Below, piece after piece: positions 1-8,426 of a stretch of 64,000 nt of DNA (position 1 is the stretch's first letter; every line of letters starts with the position of its first letter). The stretch is from NCBI GenBank assembly GCA_030549815.1, contig JAUQQQ010000009.1, positions 13,452-77,451 of the forward strand, read 5' to 3'. The DNA is from a bacterium. Lineage in GTDB: Bacteria > DRYD01. A program made the position numbers and the translations under genes. The notes beneath the pieces were generated by a model. The model was not told where the DNA came from and searched no databases. It worked only from the letters and a program-made list of their open reading frames with translations.

Positions 1-455
1 ACTTAGAAAAAAGCCTCGTCTTAGCTTTCCAAGTTTTTGAAGTAACTAACAAAGTAATCTTAGCACTTAATTTGGTAGACGAAGCAAAAAGAAAAGGAAT
101 AATAATAGATGTAGAAAAACTACAAGAAAAACTTAAAGTCCCCATAATACCCATTATAGCACAAACAGGATACAATGTAGATAACCTTATATACAAAGCA
201 CTCTCAATAATAAAAGGGGAAATAAAAGTTAATCCAAACAAATATACTCCACCACCAGAATTGGAAAAAATTATCCAAGATATACAAAAAGAAATAACCG
301 AATATTACCCCGAAATAAAAAACCATCCATTCTTACGATGGATAATCCTAAGAATATTGGAAGGAGACAAAATTATAATCGAAATGATTAAAAATAAAAA
401 CCTAAAAACAGTAGAAGAAAAAATAAAAAATAAACCTATACTACCCATCCTATGA
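1..455 (+). CDS. feoB: FeoB GTPase domain, C-terminal part (5' end outside window)
   Basis: Ferrous iron transporter, cytosolic G-protein part. The frame is open from base 3, so the gene starts upstream. Around bases 60-90 it reads LNLVDEAKRKG, the G4 guanine-specificity motif (NxxD) in its FeoB form, followed by IIPIIAQTG, which fits the G5 (SAxTG-like) element. A charged helical stretch follows, matching the helical spacer of NFeoB. The protein stops at 455 just where a normal FeoB would enter its membrane domain. That domain is the next gene, overlapping by four bases (ATGA), so the two are almost certainly co-translated. G1-G3 lie before the window. Confidence 0.85.
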   Translation, partial: LEKSLVLAFQVFEVTNKVILALNLVDEAKRKGIIIDVEKLQEKLKVPIIPIIAQTGYNVDNLIYKALSIIKGEIKVNPNKYTPPPELEKIIQDIQKEITEYYPEIKNHPFLRWIILRILEGDKIIIEMIKNKNLKTVEEKIKNKPILPIL

Positions 456-1831
456 ATTTCCAAGAAATACTTGAAAAAGTAGAAAAATACAGAATACAAT
501 ACAACAATACATTAAAAGATAAAATAATAGAAGGTATGCATCAACAAATTGATGAAATTCTGCAAGATACTATTGAATATAAGCAAAGTAACGACATATT
601 AACCAAAATAGAAAATTACATAGATTACTTTATCACATCAAGAATAGGTGGGATATTTGTTTTGATTTCATTACTAAGCCTAATCTTATGGATAACAATA
701 ACAGGAGCAAATTATATATCAGAATTTTTGTCAAACATCTTTGCCTCCATTGAGGTATTCCTGAGAAATTCCTCAAATTTGTTAAGAATTCCTCCAACCA
801 TTAGTAGTTTCCTAATTGATGGAATTTATAAATCATTATCGATGGTAGTATCTGTCATGCTACCTCCTATGGCTATATTCTTTCCACTATTCACCTTTTT
901 AGAAGACTTAGGCTTATTACCAAGGATAGCTTTAAACATGGACAAATTGTTTAAAATGGTAGGAGCACATGGGAACCAAGCTCTGACAATGATGGTAGGA
1001 TTTGGTTGCAATGCAGCAGGAGTTATATCAACAAGAATAATAAAATCACCAAAAGAAAGATTAATAGCGATAATAACAAACAATTTCATGCCTTGTAACG
1101 GTAGGTGGCCTTTACTAATAATGATTTCGACCCTTTTTTTAGCACCGTTAATTTCAGAATCATTAAACCCTTTCCTTGGCTCATTAATCGCAGCCTTAGC
1201 ATTAGTAGCATCAGTAATAATAGGGCTTTTCTTTACACTAATCGTATCCTTAGGAATATCAAAATCCCTAAAATCAATCCCCAGCTTCTACATCCTTGAA
1301 ATCCCACCATACAGAAAACCAAATTTACTCAGAATTATCTACACTTCAATAATAGATAGAACAGTTTTTGTTTTGATGAGAGCAATATACATGGCAATCC
1401 CTGCAGGAGCTTTTGTCTGGTTTCTTAATTACTTTAATTTATCTACACCAATCATAAATTTCCTAACCCCATTTGGAAAAATGTTTGGATTAGACGGAGT
1501 TATAATCCTTTCCTACATAATCGCTTTACCAGCAAATGAATTGGTAATACCATCCTTACTAATGTTATATACAAACGCTAAAAACTTCATAGATATCGAA
1601 GAATTTAAGAGTATATACCAAATCCTTTCAACATATGGAAATTGGGATTGGAAAATAGCATTAAGCGTAATGTTATTCTCTATCCTACATAATCCTTGCA
1701 CCACAACAATCCTTACAATATACAAAGAAACCAAAAGTATAAAATGGACAGCAATAGCAACACTACTACCCTTATCGATAGCATTTACCGTCCTTTTTAT
1801 ACTAAATAACCTTATCCTAAAACACCTATGA
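452..1831 (+). CDS. feoB: FeoB membrane (gate) domain, separate gene
   Basis: 459-residue membrane part of a ferrous iron transporter. After a roughly 60-residue charged helical N-terminus come about eight hydrophobic segments. The FeoB gate signature GFGCNAAGVISTRIIKSP sits near residue 183, with the conserved Cys, and a second Cys motif (HNPCTTTI) lies near the C-terminus. In most bacteria this is fused to the GTPase; here it starts at an ATG overlapping the stop of the GTPase gene (ATGA at 452-455). The next gene also overlaps by ATGA. Fe(II) uptake by the two chains together is inferred. The family call is strong. Confidence 0.88.
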   Translation: MNFQEILEKVEKYRIQYNNTLKDKIIEGMHQQIDEILQDTIEYKQSNDILTKIENYIDYFITSRIGGIFVLISLLSLILWITITGANYISEFLSNIFASIEVFLRNSSNLLRIPPTISSFLIDGIYKSLSMVVSVMLPPMAIFFPLFTFLEDLGLLPRIALNMDKLFKMVGAHGNQALTMMVGFGCNAAGVISTRIIKSPKERLIAIITNNFMPCNGRWPLLIMISTLFLAPLISESLNPFLGSLIAALALVASVIIGLFFTLIVSLGISKSLKSIPSFYILEIPPYRKPNLLRIIYTSIIDRTVFVLMRAIYMAIPAGAFVWFLNYFNLSTPIINFLTPFGKMFGLDGVIILSYIIALPANELVIPSLLMLYTNAKNFIDIEEFKSIYQILSTYGNWDWKIALSVMLFSILHNPCTTTILTIYKETKSIKWTAIATLLPLSIAFTVLFILNNLILKHL

Positions 1832-2616
1832 ACATCTTTGTAATAATTTTCAGTGCAGGTTTGGGAAGTAGACTAAAAACCAACTTTCCTAAGCCACTTT
1901 CGCCCATTCTTAATTCAACAACAATAGACATAAATATCAACTCCGTGATAAAACTCTTAAGCAAAACTAATATAAGAAATTTTTCAATCTATATAAACTT
2001 ACATAAAGATGCAGACAAAATCTATAAATATATCTCACAAAATTATTACTGGTTAATCAGAAGAGAAAAACTCAAATTTCTATTTGAACACAAACCGTTA
2101 GGACATATCGGAACAATAAATAAACTAAAATATAATATCCTTAGGTTTGATAAAATCTTATTAATTAACGCAGACACAATAATTCCACAACTCGATAATA
2201 TAGTTGAAAACATTATAAAAATAAACACAAATTTCATAATACTATACAAAATGAAAAATAAACAAACCCCAAAAACAATAACACATTTTAATACAAGCAA
2301 TTATTACATTCCAAACATATTCAAAGTAGAGTCAATAACTAAAGAAACCCAAAATCTCAATTACATAAATTTATACACGGGAGTTAGCTTAATAAAAATA
2401 GACAAAATCTTTTCACAATTCCTGCTTTCAGAATTAAAAAACCAAGAAAACCAATTGAATTTTATCGACTTATTAAAATTTTTAATAAACAACGAACTAT
2501 TGGCAGTATTTACTGAAAAATTTTATGAAATTACCTCAATTAAAGATTTACTTGAAATAAATGTTTCATTAATAGAAAATAAAATCTTTCCGTTAATTTT
2601 TAAAACCCAACATTAA
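1828..2616 (+). CDS. Sugar-phosphate nucleotidyltransferase-like protein
   Basis: 262-residue protein of the NTP-transferase (GT-A like) fold. Residues 8-26 carry AGLGSRL followed by PKPLSPI, the usual nucleotide-binding loop GxGxRL...PKxLxP of sugar-1-phosphate nucleotidyltransferases. A later LINADTI segment resembles the metal-binding Asp motif (xGD), with NAD in place of GD. Such enzymes form NDP-sugars from sugar-1-phosphate and NTP. The start overlaps the feoB membrane gene by ATGA. The substrate cannot be read from the sequence, and the link to iron transport may be only transcriptional. Its Lys/Asn-rich composition is typical of this window. Confidence 0.7.
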   Translation: MNIFVIIFSAGLGSRLKTNFPKPLSPILNSTTIDININSVIKLLSKTNIRNFSIYINLHKDADKIYKYISQNYYWLIRREKLKFLFEHKPLGHIGTINKLKYNILRFDKILLINADTIIPQLDNIVENIIKINTNFIILYKMKNKQTPKTITHFNTSNYYIPNIFKVESITKETQNLNYINLYTGVSLIKIDKIFSQFLLSELKNQENQLNFIDLLKFLINNELLAVFTEKFYEITSIKDLLEINVSLIENKIFPLIFKTQH

Positions 2617-2817
2617 ACAGCACTTTAATAATCCTTTCAAAAATTATCTTTGCTTATTTTCTCTACGACCTCTTTAACAGTACTTCATGGTAATTGAAGT
2701 AAAACCATTTGCCGCTGTACCCTTCGTGGGAAATATTTACCATTATATAGTTTAAGTATTCAAAAGACATCCTTATTAGTAATGTATAGTGAAAAAACAT
2801 TTGTATTATCCTCCATA

Positions 2818-3456
2818 CTAATATTCTTGAATATTTTTTATCTTCTCCTTTGGAACATTAACAAATGAGTAGTTAAGAATGGATAATCTGAGTAATTCTA
2901 TTAATTCATTTTCCTCGATTTTTTCTGGCAATACAATTCCTGGGCTATCCAATATTTTTATGTTGTATTCTAAAGAAATCCACTTGAGGTTCCGAGTACT
3001 TCCTGGAATATCAGCTACCTCTGCTTTCTTTTTTCTACATAAGCAATTTATAATGCTTGATTTACCGACATTAGGTAACCCCAAAACTATGCAATTCAAG
3101 AATAACTCTTTTTTTACCAAATTTTTTAATAACCTCTCAAGATTCTTACAATTCCTTATACTCCCATATTCTATGTGAAAACTACTACCACTTTTGCCAG
3201 ATTCATAAATCCTCTGAAAAATAAAATTCTCAAAATCTTTTTTATTAAAATTATCAACACAGTCCATTTTATTGACAAAAATTATTATATTCTTTTGGAA
3301 ATAAATCTTATTCAAAAAAGAGAAAAGGTATTTAGAAGTTATAAAAGGAGATCTTGCATCAGCAATCCAAATCATTAAATTTATCTTGTCTTTTATTTTT
3401 TGAAATATATCTATTGCTTTTTTTACGTGCCGTGGAAAAGATAATTTATAATCCAT
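2818..3456 (-). CDS. RbgA/YlqF-type circularly permuted GTPase, short form
   Basis: 212-residue GTPase with permuted motif order: DARSP, then G4 NKMD near residue 63, then G1 GLPNVGKSS, the G2-region PGSTR and G3 DSPG. This order is the mark of the YlqF/RbgA/YjeQ group, and the N-terminal PRHVKKA resembles the FPGHMxKA start of RbgA, which matures the 50S subunit. Known RbgA proteins are about 280 residues with a C-terminal RNA-binding helical domain. Here the chain ends soon after G3, so that domain seems missing or reduced. It overlaps the upstream pseudouridine synthase gene by 11 bases and is probably co-translated with it. Confidence 0.75.
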   Translation of the reverse strand: MDYKLSFPRHVKKAIDIFQKIKDKINLMIWIADARSPFITSKYLFSFLNKIYFQKNIIIFVNKMDCVDNFNKKDFENFIFQRIYESGKSGSSFHIEYGSIRNCKNLERLLKNLVKKELFLNCIVLGLPNVGKSSIINCLCRKKKAEVADIPGSTRNLKWISLEYNIKILDSPGIVLPEKIEENELIELLRLSILNYSFVNVPKEKIKNIQEY

Positions 3457-4225
3457 ACTTTTTAATTATTTTCTTCATATCATCGGGTAATTGTGCTACA
3501 GCAAATATTTTTTTTCCTTCAAAATTAAACTCAATTTTATAAGCGTGTAGCATTTGCCTTGGCACTTTTATATTATTAATTTTTCTCCCATAAACATAAT
3601 CCCCCAAAATAGGATATCCCATTTTACTTAAATGAATTCTTATTTGGTGTTTTCTACCAGTAAAAGTCCTTACCTTGAAAAGAGAAAGTCCATTATTTTT
3701 AGAAACCAAAACAACAGTAGAAAGAGCAGTTTTATTGAAAACAGGGTAATCAATTTCTTTAAACCCAAAATTTGCTTCCCCTATCGATATACAGTAATAT
3801 GTTTTCTCCACTTTATCCCATTGTTTTTTCATTTTTTCAAATACTTGCATATTTTTAGCGAAAACGACCACACCTGTAGTATCCTTATCTATCCTATGCA
3901 AAGCCATTACATCATTACCATAATTTTTTTTTATTTTGTTTTCTAAACTATCAAAACTTTCATTAACAACCAAATTACAGCCTTTGTTAACTATTATAAA
4001 ATTTTGATCTTCAAATATTATCTCAAAAGTTTTATTTTGGTCATTTTCAGGAAGGACAAAAATTTTGTCATTAGGTTTCAGAGTATAAGATGCTATCCAA
4101 ACTATTTTGTCGTTAACAAAAACTTTTTTTCTGTCAATAATGCTCTTTACTTTGTTTTTAGATAGAGAGAGTCTGGAGGCGAGAAAATCGATGAGTTTAC
4201 AGTTTTGGTCGGCAAAAAATTGCAT
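3446..4225 (-). CDS. RluA-family pseudouridine synthase
   Basis: 259 residues. The N-terminus (about 10-55) is an S4-like RNA-binding domain (KLIDFLASRLSLSKNKV). The catalytic motif ALHRIDKDTTGVV near residue 112 has the family's HRLDxxTSG form with the catalytic Asp. The C-terminal TGRKHQIRIHLSKMGYPILG is the conserved RluA block. It would isomerise uridine to pseudouridine in rRNA or tRNA; the site cannot be decided. The ribosome-maturation GTPase follows with an 11-base overlap, and tRNA-Leu lies just upstream on the same strand. Confidence 0.87.
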   Translation of the reverse strand: MQFFADQNCKLIDFLASRLSLSKNKVKSIIDRKKVFVNDKIVWIASYTLKPNDKIFVLPENDQNKTFEIIFEDQNFIIVNKGCNLVVNESFDSLENKIKKNYGNDVMALHRIDKDTTGVVVFAKNMQVFEKMKKQWDKVEKTYYCISIGEANFGFKEIDYPVFNKTALSTVVLVSKNNGLSLFKVRTFTGRKHQIRIHLSKMGYPILGDYVYGRKINNIKVPRQMLHAYKIEFNFEGKKIFAVAQLPDDMKKIIKKYGL

Positions 4226-4235
4226 AGATTAATTA

Positions 4236-4320
4236 TGGGGAAGGTGGGATTTGAACCCACACGAGCTTGAGGCTCATTGGCTCCTGAGGCCAACGCGTCT
4301 ACCTGTTCCGCCACTTCCCC
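4236..4320 (-). tRNA. tRNA-Leu (anticodon CAG)
   Basis: Read on the minus strand this folds into a full cloverleaf with acceptor stem GGGGAAG/CTTCCCC, T-arm GTGGGTTCAAATCCCAC, anticodon stem TTGGC/GCCAA with loop CTCAGGA (anticodon CAG) and the long variable arm of class II tRNAs. The discriminator base is A. CCA is not encoded. A 14-base element that recurs inverted at 4765-4778 abuts its 5' end. Confidence 0.95.
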
Positions 4321-4334
4321 AAGGGGGCATGGAA
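4321..4334. repeat. Inverted repeat arm, 3' side of the RRM gene
   Basis: AAGGGGGCATGGAA, an exact reverse complement of 4765-4778. The two arms bracket the RRM gene and lie in its 3' and 5' untranslated regions. It is unusually G-rich for this genome and touches the 5' end of tRNA-Leu. Confidence 0.85.
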
Positions 4335-4346
4335 TTTAATGATTAA

Positions 4347-4691
4347 TTAGTCGTCTCTTCTTCTGGAAAAACCAGGTCTTTGTGGTCTTCCAGATCTTTG
4401 CATTCTTGGATTTCTGGAGCCGTTTGAACTTCTGAATCTACCATGTTCTCTGGGCTCTCTGGGTTCTCTTGGTCTTGCCATTTCAACTCTCATTTTTCTA
4501 CCCTTTAGCTCTTTTCCATTCAATTCTTCAAGAGCTTTTTGGGCAGATTCCTCGGATTCGAACTCAACAAACCCAAAACCCTTGCTTTGTAGCAATCTAA
4601 CTTCCTTGATGTTTCCATAACCTTGGAAGGTTTGCTTGAGTTCATCCTCGGTTAACTGATAACTTAAATTCCCGACGAACAATTTGCTCAC
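4347..4691 (-). CDS. Small RRM RNA-binding protein (Rbp-like)
   Basis: 114 residues. One RNA recognition motif fills residues 1-75: RNP2 is KLFVGNLSY at the N-terminus and RNP1 is KGFGFVEF near residue 39, with the aromatic residues that stack on RNA. The tail (about 76-114) is Arg/Gly/Pro-rich with REPREP and RRDD, like glycine/arginine-rich RNA chaperones. The start is GTG at 4689-4691, chosen because AAGGAGG lies just upstream. Such single-RRM proteins in bacteria bind single-stranded RNA and are often stress or temperature controlled. The 5' untranslated region can form a hairpin (4718-4743), and flanking inverted repeats could pair the mRNA ends. Confidence 0.9.
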   Translation of the reverse strand: MSKLFVGNLSYQLTEDELKQTFQGYGNIKEVRLLQSKGFGFVEFESEESAQKALEELNGKELKGRKMRVEMARPREPREPREHGRFRSSNGSRNPRMQRSGRPQRPGFSRRRDD

Positions 4692-4717
4692 TTAATCCTC
4701 CTTAGCACTTTTCGCGC

Positions 4718-4743
4718 AACAGGTATTCTTTTAGGCCCCTGTT
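4718..4743 (-). promoter_or_regulatory. Hairpin in the 5' leader of the RRM gene
   Basis: A 6-bp stem (AACAGG/CCTGTT) with a 14-base loop lies about 25 bases upstream of the GTG start. It may be a leader structure controlling translation or transcript stability. It is not U-tract-linked, so it is not a standard terminator. Confidence 0.35.
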
Positions 4744-4764
4744 AGGCACTTTACTTTAATTCCT

Positions 4765-4778
4765 TTCCATGCCCCCTT
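4765..4778. repeat. Inverted repeat arm, 5' side of the RRM gene
   Basis: TTCCATGCCCCCTT, exact partner of 4321-4334. It lies between the stop of the DUF5693-like gene and the RRM start, inside the likely RRM 5' leader. Confidence 0.85.
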
Positions 4779-4782
4779 TATT

Positions 4783-6561
4783 CTATTTATCCTTTTTATC
4801 TAATTCTACCTTCCATAACTTCGCTATTAATATAAATACTAAAATTCCCAATAAAGCACCCCAAAAAGTTCTTAACAAACTGTAAAAAATAGGAGTATGT
4901 ATATGCAAAAAGCTATCAACAATACCAGCCATGCTTATAAAAGATAAAGGTATAAAATATTTGGAATAATTAGAAAACAAAATTGAAGGATTACCAATTA
5001 TAAATTCCTTAAACCTTGGTCTTGCTACCAAAATTTTATCAAGTAATACCCTAATCTTATCTTCCAAAGGTAAAACAAAACCACTATTACCACTTCTAAG
5101 TAAATAAAAACCAATACTACCTAAAATGAATAAAAACAATGCTAAATCCATAACCCTAATCCTCCTATAGAAAAACAAAACAATTTGATTATAACTAAAA
5201 ACACAAAAAACAGATAAAACAATAGGCAGTAAAAGAAGTAATTTTATAAACCTCACTTTCTCAACAGCTAAAACATAACTATTTTCAAAAAACAACAAAT
5301 TCAAAATAGCACCAAGAGATACAGAATAAAGAATTATCTCAAAATACTTCACATACATATTTTTTGAACTATCAAAAACTTTAAAAAATATAGAAACTAA
5401 AACAAAAGAAGAACCAATAACAACCGCTAAATTAAAAACTAAATCAATACCTACAAACTTTCCTAATAAAATAGAAAAACTATTAACTAACCCTAACAAA
5501 GCAAACCAAAAACCATTAACGCTATAACCATTGTTTGAAATTAAATCATAATAATAACTGTAAGAAAGAAAAACAAAAACGGATAAAAACAAGACAAAAA
5601 TAACATCCAATATATTCAAAATAACTAAATTCCTTGACACATTACCTTTATTAAAATTCGAATTCTTATTCATATACACATCATAAATATCTTTTATCGC
5701 CTCTATATTTTCTTTTAATGAATACCTGTCAAAAAATCTAAACATAACCGCCCTACAATTTCTTTCATTTATTGCCAAATCAATAGAGTTAATAACCTGC
5801 TTTATATCCTTATTCCTTAAAACTGCTGTACTAAAAATTTTTACAGAATTAAAATCAACCAACTTTGAACTTCCTAATTGAACATTTTTAGCATCATAAA
5901 ACTCCGGAAAAGCAAAATATAGATTATTATCCTTAAGGAATTTTTTGATTTCATCTAAATAATCAGGATAACCAGCAACAAAAGGCCCCACAAAAAATAC
6001 AAAATCCCCTTCCTTACAATAAACCTTCAAATAATCAAGGTCATAAACATAAGAACTAACACGCCAAAAAATCTTTTTGTCCTTAAAATTAACATTCTCA
6101 ACAAAAAATACTTGCAAATTAAAAAAATAATTACTATCAGCATATACAACAAGAACATTACCAATTCTTTGATACTTTAACTTTAAAGCTTTTACAACCT
6201 CTTCTATTTTATTTAAATAAATTTCATTAGGACAATAAACAAAGCTAACATTATCAGAAAAATCCTGATTAATCAAAGGTAAAGCCCAAAACTTAGGGTT
6301 AGTCTCTAAACTTTTTAAATCTCCTACATCTACCTTACCTTCACTTTTTAACTCGTTTAAGCTTTTTAATTTTATAGCAACTGAATTAAAATAAGGGAGA
6401 ATATTTTTCTGAACAAAAGATGAAGGATTATAATTGAAAGAAGAAACAAAATCTACAGCCTCAAAATAATCAATTATAAAATATCTCCCCTCATATCGAT
6501 CAACGAAGATTATCCTAATGAAAATATAGATCAATGCTAAAAAAACAAGAGCTATCCTCAT
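4783..6561 (-). CDS. DUF5693-like polytopic membrane protein
   Basis: 592 residues. One N-terminal membrane segment (about 3-18) is followed by a large extracytoplasmic alpha/beta domain (to about residue 310) and roughly eight membrane segments. The segment AINERNCRAVMFRFF near residues 265-280 and the preceding FAFPEF...LGSSKLV stretch match, from memory, the pattern of DUF5693. In many Firmicutes such proteins are encoded beside csaB and are thought to act in surface polymer or S-layer anchoring. A csaB homologue is in this window (22189-23187) but not adjacent. It overlaps the upstream OPT transporter by 4 bases. The function is unknown. Confidence 0.65.
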   Translation of the reverse strand: MRIALVFLALIYIFIRIIFVDRYEGRYFIIDYFEAVDFVSSFNYNPSSFVQKNILPYFNSVAIKLKSLNELKSEGKVDVGDLKSLETNPKFWALPLINQDFSDNVSFVYCPNEIYLNKIEEVVKALKLKYQRIGNVLVVYADSNYFFNLQVFFVENVNFKDKKIFWRVSSYVYDLDYLKVYCKEGDFVFFVGPFVAGYPDYLDEIKKFLKDNNLYFAFPEFYDAKNVQLGSSKLVDFNSVKIFSTAVLRNKDIKQVINSIDLAINERNCRAVMFRFFDRYSLKENIEAIKDIYDVYMNKNSNFNKGNVSRNLVILNILDVIFVLFLSVFVFLSYSYYYDLISNNGYSVNGFWFALLGLVNSFSILLGKFVGIDLVFNLAVVIGSSFVLVSIFFKVFDSSKNMYVKYFEIILYSVSLGAILNLLFFENSYVLAVEKVRFIKLLLLLPIVLSVFCVFSYNQIVLFFYRRIRVMDLALFLFILGSIGFYLLRSGNSGFVLPLEDKIRVLLDKILVARPRFKEFIIGNPSILFSNYSKYFIPLSFISMAGIVDSFLHIHTPIFYSLLRTFWGALLGILVFILIAKLWKVELDKKDK

Positions 6562-8426
6562 TTACTATTCCCTTTTATCAGCTTATGAACCAAAATAATT
6601 AAAACAATAAATAAAATCAATGATAGATAAGGAGAAAAACTACCCAAAATAGGAACATCAGTATCCGAAGGAGCAGGTAATAAATTGGAAGCAATCAAGA
6701 AAACAAAAATTATACCCAAAATAGTATCTCCCGCAATCAAGCCTGAACCTATTAGAACCTTTTTCTCTTCATCATTTTTTAATAAATTAGCAAACCAACC
6801 ACCCAATAAAATCGGAATTGATAAACTAAGAGGAAGATAAACCCCAACCCCAAAAGCCAAAACAGAAAACCCTAACATTCTTGCTATCAAACCCAAAAAC
6901 ATACCAACTATTATTTCATTCCACTTTATATCACCTTGAAATATACTTTGAGACAATGTAGCGATTAAATTAGCCTGAGGAGCAGGTAATGGATTACTCG
7001 AAAAACCAGGAACAAAACCATAAACATTATTCAAAACAAAAATCAAATAACTCAAAAAGAAGCTTGAAACAACAGCAGAAATTATACCAACAATTTGCTG
7101 ATTTGCAGGAGTAGCTTTTACTAAAAAACCCGTTTTCAAATCCTGAGACATATCCCCTGCTATCGCTAAAGAAATACAAGCAATAACAGAAAGTATTAAA
7201 ACTGCGACAATTCCATTTTCTCCAGACAACCCTATAAATTTCAAAGTAAGCGCCACGGCAATTAGTGTAGATATAGTCATTGCACTAACAGGTTGATTAC
7301 TCGAACCAACCATCCCCACAATATAAGAAGAAACAGCAGTAAAAAGAATAGCAAAAATTATCAAAACCAAAAACGATAAAAATTTACCCAAAACCGTAGA
7401 TACAGGATTAACAAAAAAGAAAACAATCCCACCTATAAGGATTAATATCAAACCAACAGGTAAAGGTAAATCCTTAGAATAATTAGGATTATCATACCAT
7501 AAACCCTTATGTGGATCCTTAACAAAAGAAACTTTAGACTCTTCTTTACCAAAATTAAGAACAACCTTTAGAATAATAGGAAAAAACTGGATAAAAGAAA
7601 ATATAGCACCCGTAATAATAACTCCAATCCCAATATACCTTACATAACTTTTGTAAATTTGAAAAGAAGATAAGTCAGGTTGAAACATACCTATTATAGG
7701 AATAATAACCCACCAAGCTATAAGAGCACCAGTTGCCATCATTACCCCAATCCTCAAACCAACAATCATACCAACGCCAAAAAGAGCAGGCAACAAATCA
7801 ATCGAAATAGTAAATTTTTTCAATGAAATCGGCAAATTGAAATTACCCAAACTGAAAGTAAAATTTTCTTCAACAATCTTATAAATTTTATCAGAAAATT
7901 TTAATTTTAAATTTTGAAGGATTTTAAAGATAGCAGAGATAATAAATCCCCAGAGTAAAAATTTTGCGTTTTCAGTGGCTTTTTGGCCAGTTTTTAAAAC
8001 TTCAGCACAAGCAGTCCCCTCAGGATAAGGCAATACATCATGTTCATCGACAATATGAGGCTTCCTAAAGAATATCATAAAAACAACTCCCCATAAACTT
8101 CCAATAAAAGTAAGGAGAACAATCATCCAATAGGAAGGGACATAATTAATAACTCCTGTTTGATTAAGAATAAAAAAAGAAGGAACAGTAAATATAACCC
8201 CAGCAGCAACAGCCTGAGCAACAGAAGCCATTGTCTGGACCATGTTATTTTCCAAAATAGTCCCATTCTTAAGCAATTTTGTCAAAACAAGCATTGAAAT
8301 AACAGCAGCAGGGATAGATGCAGCTACTGTCATACCTGCTTTCAAACCCAAATAAGCATTTGCCCCACTTAAAACAATACCAAGAATTATCCCCAAAAAT
8401 ACAGCCCTTAAAGTTAATTCCCTCAT
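6558..8426 (-). CDS. OPT-family oligopeptide transporter
   Basis: 622 residues, with about 15 hydrophobic segments. The N-terminal ANAYLGLKAGMTVAASIPAA and the LPYPEGTACAEVLKTGQ block are signatures of the OPT family, which imports oligopeptides or metal chelates by proton symport. The length fits the prokaryotic branch. Both ends overlap their neighbours by four bases (with secD at 8423-8426 and the DUF5693-like gene at 6558-6561), so all three form one operon. The substrate is not predictable. Confidence 0.9.
   Translation of the reverse strand: MRELTLRAVFLGIILGIVLSGANAYLGLKAGMTVAASIPAAVISMLVLTKLLKNGTILENNMVQTMASVAQAVAAGVIFTVPSFFILNQTGVINYVPSYWMIVLLTFIGSLWGVVFMIFFRKPHIVDEHDVLPYPEGTACAEVLKTGQKATENAKFLLWGFIISAIFKILQNLKLKFSDKIYKIVEENFTFSLGNFNLPISLKKFTISIDLLPALFGVGMIVGLRIGVMMATGALIAWWVIIPIIGMFQPDLSSFQIYKSYVRYIGIGVIITGAIFSFIQFFPIILKVVLNFGKEESKVSFVKDPHKGLWYDNPNYSKDLPLPVGLILILIGGIVFFFVNPVSTVLGKFLSFLVLIIFAILFTAVSSYIVGMVGSSNQPVSAMTISTLIAVALTLKFIGLSGENGIVAVLILSVIACISLAIAGDMSQDLKTGFLVKATPANQQIVGIISAVVSSFFLSYLIFVLNNVYGFVPGFSSNPLPAPQANLIATLSQSIFQGDIKWNEIIVGMFLGLIARMLGFSVLAFGVGVYLPLSLSIPILLGGWFANLLKNDEEKKVLIGSGLIAGDTILGIIFVFLIASNLLPAPSDTDVPILGSFSPYLSLILFIVLIILVHKLIKGNSK

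Noticed and set aside
2687-2755. 22-codon frame starting MVIEVKPFAAVPFVG
   Set aside because: Too short to call a gene and without a ribosome site; kept only as a possible gene remnant within a finding.
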